This document shows positions 9,394 through 17,129 of a stretch of DNA of 64,000 bases, piece by piece (within the stretch, counting starts at the first letter, position 1; each line of letters starts with the position of its first letter). Both the position numbers and the translations under genes were made by a program. Where the stretch lies: NCBI GenBank assembly GCA_018661505.1, contig JABJIE010000080.1, positions 1 through 64,000 on the forward strand, written 5' to 3'. The stretch is from Lentimicrobiaceae bacterium (GTDB lineage Bacteria; Bacteroidota; Bacteroidia; Bacteroidales; F082). Under the pieces are notes generated by a model. The model worked only from the letters and a program-made list of their open reading frames with translations. It was not told where the DNA came from and did no database searches.

Positions 9394-10200
9394 ATGATTA
9401 TAACTCGCAAAACTAAGATTTCCGAAATATTAAATCATGATATTAATGCGATAGATTCAATCGCCTCCATTAATTCAAATTTTTTAAAACTTAAAAATCC
9501 GTTTTTAAGGAAAATATTAGCAAGAAGAGTAACTGTGGAGGATGCGGCACGCATAGGGGGAGTTAGTGTCAAAGAATTTTTGATGACATTAATGAAAAGT
9601 GGAATTAAGGTTAAATGTTTAGAAATTGATGAAATAAATAATTCAAAATCAAATAAAATAAAACAGATGATAAAAACAGATATTGTTGAGTTAGATGTAA
9701 GACCAATACTTGAGGGTGGGGTAGACCCTTTTAAAGAAATTATGGCAAAATTAGATACACTGAGAAGCGATCAAACACTACTTATTGTAAACACTTTTGA
9801 GCCAATACCATTGTTGAATATCCTTAAAGCACAGGGCTACGTTTATGAAACTGAGAGATTGACAGATGGTGTTGTGAAAACATATATAACTAAATCAGAT
9901 GGTAATACTTCTCAGTCCGATGACCCTAGTTATCGAATTAATGATAATGAGTTGTCATTTAGTGATATTGAAACAAAGTATGATGGTAAAATGGTTGAGG
10001 TAGATGTAAGAGACCTCGAGATGCCTATGCCTATGGTATTAATACTTGGTGAAATTGAAAGAATAAGCGATGATAATGCTTTATATGTTCATCATAAAAA
10101 GTTACCCCAATACTTATTACCCGAGATAAAGAACAGAGGATATAAGCTTGTTCATAAAGAAATTGATGAAAATAATATCAAATTAATAATTTACAAATAA
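9394..10200 (+). CDS. DUF1858 and DUF2249 domain protein
   Basis: A 268-residue cytoplasmic protein of unknown biochemical role. Residues about 1-75 resemble DUF1858, a small helical domain seen in hybrid-cluster and iron-sulfur contexts: KISEILN at the start, then RRVTVEDAARIGGVSVKEFL. Residues about 90-165 form a DUF2249 domain (VELDVRPILEGGVDPFKEIM, then LLIVNTFEPIPLLNIL). Residues 200-268 look like a second, diverged DUF2249 copy (VEVDVRDLEMPMPMVLIL). The stop TAA shares its last A with the ATG of the next gene, so translation is probably coupled. In other Bacteroidota, DUF2249 genes travel with nitric-oxide and heme-copper genes, as here. Confidence 0.75.
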   Translation: MIITRKTKISEILNHDINAIDSIASINSNFLKLKNPFLRKILARRVTVEDAARIGGVSVKEFLMTLMKSGIKVKCLEIDEINNSKSNKIKQMIKTDIVELDVRPILEGGVDPFKEIMAKLDTLRSDQTLLIVNTFEPIPLLNILKAQGYVYETERLTDGVVKTYITKSDGNTSQSDDPSYRINDNELSFSDIETKYDGKMVEVDVRDLEMPMPMVLILGEIERISDDNALYVHHKKLPQYLLPEIKNRGYKLVHKEIDENNIKLIIYK

Positions 10201-11498
10201 TGGAAGCAGGTTTAAGTACGAAAAATGCACCATCACCAAGTATTGTACTTCCTCACTATATCTTCGGAGCCATTTCATTTTTGATCGCTACAGTATTATT
10301 GTTAATTAGTAGCTCTGGAGATTTTACACATTATATGAGTCCAAAGTTACTATCAATAACTCACATCATGGTGTTGGGTTGGATAACAATGATTATAATG
10401 GGGGCTCTCTATCAGCTGGTTCCAGTGGTTATGGAGGTTCGACTGCATAGCGAAAAAATAGCTCTAATTACTTTTATTGTGTTTGGTTTAGGAGTCACTT
10501 TCATGTCAATAGCATTTTGGTCATTTACATTTAGTCGAAGTATTCTTCTTGAAATTGGGGGTGTATTGGTATTAATCGCTATGATATTATTTGCTTTTAA
10601 TATACTTAAAAGTGCATTAAAAACCCAACGTAAGGACATAGAAAATACTTTCGTTATAACATCTGTTTTTTGGTTATTAATAACCGTAATTGCTGGAATT
10701 ATCATAACCTTCAATTTTGCTTTTAATTTCATTCATGAATCACATATTCAGTTATTAAAAATGCATGCACATATTGGTGTAGTGGGCTGGTTCTTGTTAT
10801 TGGTAATCGGTGTTGCTTCCAAGTTAATGCCGATGTTTTTAATAGTACATAAACTTCCTCGCACATTATTAATTTATTCCTTCATATTTACGAACATTGG
10901 GCTTATAATGCTGACCACAGGATATTACTACATAAACCACCAATGGTTTCTAATTCTGTCATCAGGTCTTATTATTTTGGGCATTTTCTTTTTTCTTCGA
11001 TTTAATTTAATTGCTTTTAGAAAACGAATAAGGAAAAACCTTGATACAGGAATGAAACTATCTGCGGCTGCATTTATGATGCTTGGGATAAGTGTTTTGT
11101 TCGGACTATTTTCAGTTATAACACCAGATTTATTTACAGACATTCAGAATCGTATTGATATTACATATGGTTTTTTGATATTATTTGGATTTTTAACATC
11201 GCTAGTATTGGGTCAAACTTATAAAACACTTCCTTTTATAATTTGGTTGCACAGATATAAATCACTTGTTGGTAAGTTTAAAGTACCTCTTCCTGTTGAG
11301 TTGTATTCTGACAGAATGGCTAATATTCATTATTACACATATTTGGTAGGAATGTTATTCATGATAATAGGAATACTTTCAAATAATGTTCTCGCATTAA
11401 AGGCAGGAGCATCATGCCTATTAATAACAGCAATTCTTTATAACTACAATGTTTTTAAAATAATCTTTCATAAAACTCAAAATAATGAATCTAAATAA
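10200..11498 (+). CDS. heme-copper oxidase subunit I-like membrane protein (CcoN/NnrS-related)
   Basis: A 432-residue, very hydrophobic protein with about a dozen membrane helices. His residues sit in positions recalling heme and copper ligands: LPHYIFG, ITHIMVLGW, LKMHAHIGVVGW and WLHRYK. It looks like the orphan subunit I-type proteins often annotated as cbb3-like in Bacteroidota. No subunit II, CcoO or CcoP gene is nearby, so a respiratory oxidase is unlikely. The one-base overlap with the DUF2249 gene and 14-base overlap with the DUF59 gene imply a functional unit. A role in nitric-oxide handling is inferred from the usual context of these families. Whether heme is bound is untested. Confidence 0.7.
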   Translation: MEAGLSTKNAPSPSIVLPHYIFGAISFLIATVLLLISSSGDFTHYMSPKLLSITHIMVLGWITMIIMGALYQLVPVVMEVRLHSEKIALITFIVFGLGVTFMSIAFWSFTFSRSILLEIGGVLVLIAMILFAFNILKSALKTQRKDIENTFVITSVFWLLITVIAGIIITFNFAFNFIHESHIQLLKMHAHIGVVGWFLLLVIGVASKLMPMFLIVHKLPRTLLIYSFIFTNIGLIMLTTGYYYINHQWFLILSSGLIILGIFFFLRFNLIAFRKRIRKNLDTGMKLSAAAFMMLGISVLFGLFSVITPDLFTDIQNRIDITYGFLILFGFLTSLVLGQTYKTLPFIIWLHRYKSLVGKFKVPLPVELYSDRMANIHYYTYLVGMLFMIIGILSNNVLALKAGASCLLITAILYNYNVFKIIFHKTQNNESK

Positions 11499-11802
11499 TT
11501 TAACTCATGAAGAATCAAATATTCTAGAGCTACTTAAAACGGTTATGGATCCTGAAGTAGCAGTTAATGTGGTTGACCTTGGATTGATTTATGAAGTTCA
11601 CCATAATCCAGATTCAAAAAATATTCATGTTTTATCAACTTTGTCAACACGAGGTTGCCCATTGGGAGATACAATCATGGAAAATATACGGGTTGTAATA
11701 GCAAATAAATATCCTGAGTATAATGTTGATGTAGAACTTACATGGGAACCAGAATGGAATCCTGATATGATAACCAGAGAAGGTAGAATTGCTATTGATT
11801 AA
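11485..11802 (+). CDS. DUF59/MIP18 family metal-sulfur cluster assembly factor
   Basis: A 105-residue protein of the SufT/PaaD-like DUF59 family, implicated in iron-sulfur cluster maturation. Visible family features are MDPEVAVNVVDLGLIY and the loop TRGCPLGD, containing Cys58. It overlaps the 3' end of the subunit I-like gene by 14 bases, so it is the last gene of a coupled trio. The pairing suggests that it supplies or inserts metal centres for the upstream proteins. It could equally serve general cluster assembly. Confidence 0.88.
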   Translation: MNLNNLTHEESNILELLKTVMDPEVAVNVVDLGLIYEVHHNPDSKNIHVLSTLSTRGCPLGDTIMENIRVVIANKYPEYNVDVELTWEPEWNPDMITREGRIAID

Positions 11803-12205
11803 TGCACGATGTTATCAAAAAAGGCTGAACATTCAATAAGAGTGATATTGTTTTTGGTTCGGTCTAGGTCTTCACTCATGCAGTAAAGAAGAGCATGCCC
11901 AATACATAACGACTATAAACATGTAGAAGTTATATTTTGAAAAGCATTGTCAAACAAAACCATAAGAGAAATTAATGAAGTTTTCTTATGTGCGAACAAG
12001 TCCAAGGAAATATTTATTTAGGTTATATATTCTGAAAACCAATCAAAAATGTGATCGTATTTAATACACAATTTTAAATGCTTATTTGTATGTTTTAAAC
12101 ATATAGTTCGCAGTTAGATATCATATGGTTGGTAATACATATCTCACTACTTGTAAATAGAACGATTCTAAGTGATTTTATACTATTTAAACATAAAAAG
12201 GTTAG
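11803..12205. other. gene-free stretch before serC
   Basis: About 400 bases with no open frame of coding quality, no strong hairpin and no repeat recognised. The only supported element is the serC promoter box at its right end. Confidence 0.5.
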
Positions 12206-12213
12206 TATATTTG
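12206..12213 (+). promoter_or_regulatory. candidate -7 box of the serC operon
   Basis: TATATTTG fits TAnnTTTG, 27 bp before the serC ATG. Confidence 0.5.
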
Positions 12214-12240
12214 CCATGGATATAATAAAACACTAAAACA

Positions 12241-13311
12241 ATGAAAAAACATAACTTTTACGCGGGACCTTCGATACTGCCTGAGCTTACAATTAATGAA
12301 ACCGCAAAGGCTGTGGTAAACTTTTCAGATACAGGCTTATCTGTAATGGAGGTGAGTCACCGCAGTAAAGAGTTTGTTGCAGTTGTTGATGAGGCAACAG
12401 AATTATTTAAAGAGCTATTGAATATTCCAGATAATTATTCAATTTTATTTCTTGGGGGTGGTGCAAGCACTCAGTTTGCAATGGTTCCGTTCAACCTTTT
12501 TGTTAATAAGGCCGCATATCTAAATACAGGAGCATGGTCAAAAAAAGCAATTAAAGAGGCCAAGATGTTTGGCGAAGTCGAAGTTGTAGGATCCTCAGAA
12601 GATAGAAATTTTAACTATATCCCGAAAGGTTATACAATTCCACAGAACGCAGATTATTTCCACATTACTACAAATAATACCATATACGGTACCGAAATAA
12701 AGCATGATATAGAATCTCCTGTGCCACTTGTTGCTGATATGTCATCGGATATCTTTTCTCGTCCAATAGACATAAAAAAATATGCGATTATTTATGGTGG
12801 TGCTCAAAAAAATCTCGCACCGGCAGGTGTTACATTTGTAATTATAAAGAATGATATTCTTGGAAAGGTAAAGCATCATCTACCCACAATGCTAAATTAT
12901 CAAACCCATATTGATAAAGAAAGTATGTTTAACACACCTCCCGTTTTACCAATATTTGCTGCTTTACAGACACTTAAGTGGCTTAAAAAAGAGGGCGGTA
13001 TAGAGTCCGCTCACAAAAGAAATATTCAGAAGGCACAATTGTTATACGACGAAATTGACAGAAATAGTTTATTTAAGACCAGCGTTGATGATTTAGAAGA
13101 CCGTTCGATAATGAACATATGCTTTGTAATGACTCATGGTAATGAAGACAAAGAGAGTGCATTTTTTGATTATGCATCATCAAAAGGTATGATTGGTATA
13201 AAGGGACATCGCTCTGTGGGTGGTTTCAGAGCTTCTACTTATAATGCTTTACCACTGGATAGTGTTCAAGCATTGGTTGAAGTAATGCAAGACTTCGAAA
13301 AAAAATATTAA
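12241..13311 (+). CDS. serC: phosphoserine aminotransferase
   Basis: PLP enzyme converting 3-phosphohydroxypyruvate and glutamate to phosphoserine, the second step of serine synthesis. The 356-residue protein starts [10 protein letters not shown] and carries the substrate loop EVSHRSKEF. The PLP-binding region is VADMSSD, and [12 protein letters not shown] contains Lys190 for the internal aldimine. The C-terminal arm [14 protein letters not shown] is also typical. The length is normal. It is followed 35 bp later by serA, so the first two steps of the pathway are co-transcribed. Confidence 0.97.
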   Translation: MKKHNFYAGPSILPELTINETAKAVVNFSDTGLSVMEVSHRSKEFVAVVDEATELFKELLNIPDNYSILFLGGGASTQFAMVPFNLFVNKAAYLNTGAWSKKAIKEAKMFGEVEVVGSSEDRNFNYIPKGYTIPQNADYFHITTNNTIYGTEIKHDIESPVPLVADMSSDIFSRPIDIKKYAIIYGGAQKNLAPAGVTFVIIKNDILGKVKHHLPTMLNYQTHIDKESMFNTPPVLPIFAALQTLKWLKKEGGIESAHKRNIQKAQLLYDEIDRNSLFKTSVDDLEDRSIMNICFVMTHGNEDKESAFFDYASSKGMIGIKGHRSVGGFRASTYNALPLDSVQALVEVMQDFEKKY

Positions 13312-13346
13312 TAAATAACTTCTACTAAAACTTAAATATTACTGAT

Positions 13347-14267
13347 ATGACAAAGGTATTAGTTGCTACCGAGAAACCATTCGCAGAAGCTGCGGTTGAG
13401 CAAATAAAGAAAATATTTGATAATTATGGATATCAAGTTTTCTTTCTAGAGAAATATACTAGCCAAGAACAGCTGATTAATGCACTTTTAGATATTGATG
13501 CCTTGATAGTGAGAAGTGATAAGATTACACCTGATATTATAAATGCTGCCAAGGATCTTAAAATAGTTGTAAGGGCAGGAGCTGGATATGATAATGTAAA
13601 CCTAGAAGCAGCAACGAAGAATAATGTTGTTGTAATGAATACACCTGGTCAAAACTCAAATGCAGTAGCAGAACTTGCAATTGGAATGATGGTGTATCAG
13701 GCTAGAAATCATTTTAATGGGAAGTCAGGAAGCGAGTTGTGTTGTAAAACCCTTGGAATTCATGCATATGGTAATGTTGGAAAACTAGTTTCAAAAATAG
13801 CAAAGGGATTTGGTATGAGTGTAATTGCATTTGATCCTTTTGTAGATAAAGCCTCCATTGAAGCAGATGGTGTAAAAGTTGTTGAGACCATTGAAGAGTT
13901 ATATGGCAATTGCGATTATATCAGTTTGCATATTCCTGCCAATGAGCATACCACTAAGTCCATAAATTATGATCTGCTTTCTTTGATGAAAGATAATACC
14001 ACACTGATTAATACTGCTCGCAAAGAGGTTATTGATGAGGATGGTATGATTAGGGCAATGGAAGAAAATTCTGGCCTTTCTTATGTTAGCGATATCGCTC
14101 CAGTAAAATGTGATATAATGATTGATAAGTTTGGTAATAGATGCTTCTTTACTCCAAAAAAAATGGGAGCGCAAACTGCAGAGGCAAATATCAATGCAGG
14201 TAAAGCAGCAGCAAACCAAATAATAAATTTTATTGAAAAAGAAGATGTAACCTTCAAAGTAAACTAA
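13347..14267 (+). CDS. serA: D-3-phosphoglycerate dehydrogenase, short Lys-type
   Basis: Catalyses the first committed step of serine synthesis, oxidising 3-phosphoglycerate with NAD. At 306 residues it lacks the C-terminal ACT regulatory domain of the long SerA proteins. The substrate loop VVRAGAGYDNV with the catalytic Arg and the NAD-binding motif GIHAYGNVG are present. The canonical TPHIGAS block, with the catalytic His, reads TPKKMGAQTAEAN, so Lys271/272 stands where His is expected. This Lys variant is known in other Bacteroidota and in Entamoeba-type enzymes, so it is a lineage trait and not decay. Confidence 0.94.
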   Translation: MTKVLVATEKPFAEAAVEQIKKIFDNYGYQVFFLEKYTSQEQLINALLDIDALIVRSDKITPDIINAAKDLKIVVRAGAGYDNVNLEAATKNNVVVMNTPGQNSNAVAELAIGMMVYQARNHFNGKSGSELCCKTLGIHAYGNVGKLVSKIAKGFGMSVIAFDPFVDKASIEADGVKVVETIEELYGNCDYISLHIPANEHTTKSINYDLLSLMKDNTTLINTARKEVIDEDGMIRAMEENSGLSYVSDIAPVKCDIMIDKFGNRCFFTPKKMGAQTAEANINAGKAAANQIINFIEKEDVTFKVN

Positions 14268-14361
14268 ATGTAATTACAATATGCCATTCATATTAAAAAG
14301 CATGATTGGCATTATTTAAATATAATTAATACTAAATCAACCCAAATTAACTTTAACTATC

Positions 14362-14910
14362 ATGTTTAACAAAAAAGAAAAAGTAGAAAAAGTAGAAAAA
14401 TCAGAAAAAAATGGAACTTTCTTCCGTTTTGAAGATCTCAGGATTTATAATAAATCTTTGGATTACATAAATTGGTTACAAGACCAAACTTCTCTCTTTC
14501 CCTCGGATAATAACTCCGAATTTGTACTTCGATTCTGCGATTCTGCAAGAAATATAGCTTTATTCATTGCAGAAGGCTCATCAAGAAATAAAGGTCAGTT
14601 TATTTACTATTTAAAGATGTCTAAATCCGCCATACGTGACTGTGTTGTATATACAAGCTTGGCTTATAAACAATCTAATATCAGTGATATGCAGTTCGAG
14701 GAATCAAGACAGCAATTAATGGAGATGACAAAAATGATTGGTGCATTAATAACATCACTTCAGAGACCCAACACATCATCGGGAAATAATAATTCAAATA
14801 CTAACCTTAAGCATGGAATGAATACAGGATCCTATATAAGTACTAAGGAAAGGTATGAAGATTTTGACCAAAACAATGTTGAAAATCAATATTCAGAATC
14901 CACATATTAA
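14362..14910 (+). CDS. four-helix bundle protein (23S rRNA intervening-sequence family)
   Basis: A 182-residue protein of unknown function. Residues about 20-125 match the four-helix-bundle family first seen encoded in rRNA intervening sequences: FEDLRIYNKSLDYINWL near the start, then the conserved RNIALFIAEGSSR and FIYYLKMSKSAIRDC. It is preceded by a Lys/Glu repeat (EKVEKVEKSEK) and followed by a low-complexity Asn/Ser-rich tail that most family members lack. It lies 94 bp after serA and 37 bp before the DUF1015 gene, in the same direction, so it probably belongs to the serine operon. The reason for that placement is unknown. Confidence 0.82.
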   Translation: MFNKKEKVEKVEKSEKNGTFFRFEDLRIYNKSLDYINWLQDQTSLFPSDNNSEFVLRFCDSARNIALFIAEGSSRNKGQFIYYLKMSKSAIRDCVVYTSLAYKQSNISDMQFEESRQQLMEMTKMIGALITSLQRPNTSSGNNNSNTNLKHGMNTGSYISTKERYEDFDQNNVENQYSESTY

Positions 14911-14947
14911 ACTTGGAATATAGTCCCAACTAAAAATACTAACTATT

Positions 14948-16195
14948 ATGGCAAAACTAAAAGCATTCAAGGGATATAGACCTACAAATGATAAAGTAAA
15001 ACAAGTAGCATCAAGACCGTATGATGTTCTTAATTCCTCAGAGGCGAGAGAAGAAGCAAAGGATAACATTTATTCGTTATTACGCATAATTAAACCAGAA
15101 ATAGGCTTAACACCTGGAGTAGATTTATATACTAAAGAGGTCTATGATAAGGCAAAGTCGAATTTTGATTTTTTCAAAGAGAATGGATGGCTGGTCCAAG
15201 ATGAAGAGGAGTATCTATACATTTATGCTCAAACAATGTTTGGTAAAACGCAATATGGTATCGTAGGTTGTGCTTCAGTTGATGACTATATGAATAACGT
15301 CATAAAGAAACATGAGCTAACTAGACCTGATAAGGAGGAGGATCGCATGAAACATGTTCGCGTTACAAATGCGAACATGGAGCCAGTATTCTTTTCCTAT
15401 ACTGCTGTTGATGAAATTGATAGTATTGTAGGTGCATTTGTTAAAGAGAATAATCCAGTATTTGACTTTACTGCTGATGATGGAGTAGGACATCATTTCT
15501 GGGTGATAAAAGACAAACATATCATTAAATCCATAATTGATTTATTTGAAAAATTACCAGCTACTTATGTTGCAGATGGTCACCATAGAACAGCAGCAGC
15601 AGCTCTTGTTGGAAATGAAAAGAAAAGAAATAATCCAGAGCACACTGGCGAAGAAAGTTATAATTATTTCCTTGCGGTGCATTTCCCTGATAATCAACTA
15701 ACAATTATTGACTACAACAGAGTGGTTAAGGACCTCTCTGGATATTCGAAGGATGAGTTTATGGACAAACTAAAATTATCCTTTGATATTGAAGAGATTG
15801 GTTCTGAAGTTTATAAGCCTAATAAACTACATGAGTTTTCAATGTATATTGAAGGAAGATGGTATAAATTAACTGCAAAACCTGGAACTTACGATGATAG
15901 TGATCCAATTGGCATATTAGATGTGACAATACTTACAAATCAGGTACTAAAACCATTGTTGGATATTGAAGACCTTAGAAGATCTAAACGAATTGATTTT
16001 GTTGGAGGTATTAGAGGTCTAGAAGAATTATCAAAACGAGTAGATAGCGGAGAAATGAAAGTGGCATTTGCACTTTACCCAGTTAGTATGAAACAACTTA
16101 TTGACATAGCTAATAGTGGTGAAATAATGCCTCCTAAAACAACTTGGTTTGAACCTAAACTACGTTCTGGTTTGGTAATACATGAGTTGGAATAG
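14948..16195 (+). CDS. DUF1015 family protein
   Basis: A 415-residue cytoplasmic protein of the DUF1015 family, whose members are repeatedly found beside serC and serA in Bacteroidota and other phyla. Recognisable blocks are the N-terminal FKGYRPTNDKVKQVASRPYD, the central VADGHHRTAAA and the C-terminal MPPKTTWFEPKLRSGLVIH, which ends the family. The HHRTAAA block recalls ParB/Srx-type nucleotide-binding folds, so a kinase- or phosphotransfer-like activity linked to serine metabolism is plausible but unproven here. It is the last gene of the serC unit. Confidence 0.87.
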   Translation: MAKLKAFKGYRPTNDKVKQVASRPYDVLNSSEAREEAKDNIYSLLRIIKPEIGLTPGVDLYTKEVYDKAKSNFDFFKENGWLVQDEEEYLYIYAQTMFGKTQYGIVGCASVDDYMNNVIKKHELTRPDKEEDRMKHVRVTNANMEPVFFSYTAVDEIDSIVGAFVKENNPVFDFTADDGVGHHFWVIKDKHIIKSIIDLFEKLPATYVADGHHRTAAAALVGNEKKRNNPEHTGEESYNYFLAVHFPDNQLTIIDYNRVVKDLSGYSKDEFMDKLKLSFDIEEIGSEVYKPNKLHEFSMYIEGRWYKLTAKPGTYDDSDPIGILDVTILTNQVLKPLLDIEDLRRSKRIDFVGGIRGLEELSKRVDSGEMKVAFALYPVSMKQLIDIANSGEIMPPKTTWFEPKLRSGLVIHELE

Positions 16196-16407
16196 ACCAG
16201 TATTTGTTATAAAGTAATGGATTGGTATATTATGTAATTACCAAATAATAAGCAAAGAAATACAAATAGAAGATTTGTCAAAGATCTTAATCAGCTGGCA
16301 GCTAAACATAGGCACCTAATTAACCAATAAAAATCAAAATCCAGCTTCAAAGTTATATCAGGTAATCATATATTTTGTTGGACACCATTTAAATCTATTA
16401 TCCGAAA

Positions 16408-16438
16408 TTGGATACTTGTCGCAAATTTATTACTTTTG
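16408..16438 (+). promoter_or_regulatory. promoter of the DUF1684/two-component operon
   Basis: TTG (16408-16410), a 20-bp spacer and TACTTTTG (16431-16438) give a textbook Bacteroidota promoter. It lies inside the longer open frame beginning with TTG at 16416, so the start must be the ATG at 16464. Confidence 0.75.
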
Positions 16439-16463
16439 GAAAAGTAAACCATATAACCCGACT

Positions 16464-17129
16464 ATGTCAAAAGCATCTTTAAGCAATCAGTATTATAAAT
16501 CACCTATTTTCATGTTATTATTGATAGCTATTATTATTGTAATCTCTATAGTGTACCCCGATAGTGATAGCTTAGAAGTTAAAACGGATGATATTTATAA
16601 AGATAGTATAAACATTGATAGAGAGGACAAGTATATAAAGTTTGCGGATACTTCTACATCACGATTTAGTGTAGAAGAAATTTCAATGTTTACTGGTTTC
16701 AAGTATTTTGAACCAGACATAAATTATAGGGTGAATGCCAAATTTACTGTGGATACTACAAAACCAAATTTTGAAATGAAAACTTCCACTGATAGGACGC
16801 CAACATACAGAACGTACGGTTATTTAGATTTTACTCTAAATGATACAGCAATCAGATTATATGCTTATCAAAATATGGCCTTCATTGATCACCCGGAATA
16901 TGGCAACTATTTATTTATTCCTTTTAAGGACCGTACAAATACTATAACTACATATGGTTCTGGTAGATATATTGACATCGATATTCCAGAGGAGAGCATT
17001 GTGATTATTGATTTTAATGAAGCATATAATCCCTATTGCGCTTACTATGATAGATGGTCATGCCCATTGGTTCCATTTGAAAACCATTTGGACATACATA
17101 TTTACGCAGGAGAAAAAAAATACAAATGA
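16464..17129 (+). CDS. DUF1684 domain-containing protein, membrane-anchored
   Basis: A 221-residue protein with one hydrophobic segment near residues 15-32 (FMLLLIAIIIVISIVYP), then an extracytoplasmic DUF1684 domain. Family hallmarks are YGYLDFTL, FIPFKDRTNTITTYGSGRY, and the C-terminal block DFNEAYNPYCAYYDRWSCP with two conserved Cys and PFENHLDIHIYAGEK. The function of DUF1684 is unknown. The in-frame TTG at 16416 is rejected as start because a strong promoter lies between it and the ATG at 16464. Its stop overlaps the ATG of the following kinase gene (ATGATG), suggesting that it is translated with, and perhaps monitored by, that sensor. Confidence 0.85.
   Translation: MSKASLSNQYYKSPIFMLLLIAIIIVISIVYPDSDSLEVKTDDIYKDSINIDREDKYIKFADTSTSRFSVEEISMFTGFKYFEPDINYRVNAKFTVDTTKPNFEMKTSTDRTPTYRTYGYLDFTLNDTAIRLYAYQNMAFIDHPEYGNYLFIPFKDRTNTITTYGSGRYIDIDIPEESIVIIDFNEAYNPYCAYYDRWSCPLVPFENHLDIHIYAGEKKYK

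Noticed and set aside
16416-16463. Upstream TTG start for the DUF1684 gene
   Set aside because: A strong promoter with its -7 box at 16431-16438 lies inside the extension, so this part cannot be in the message.
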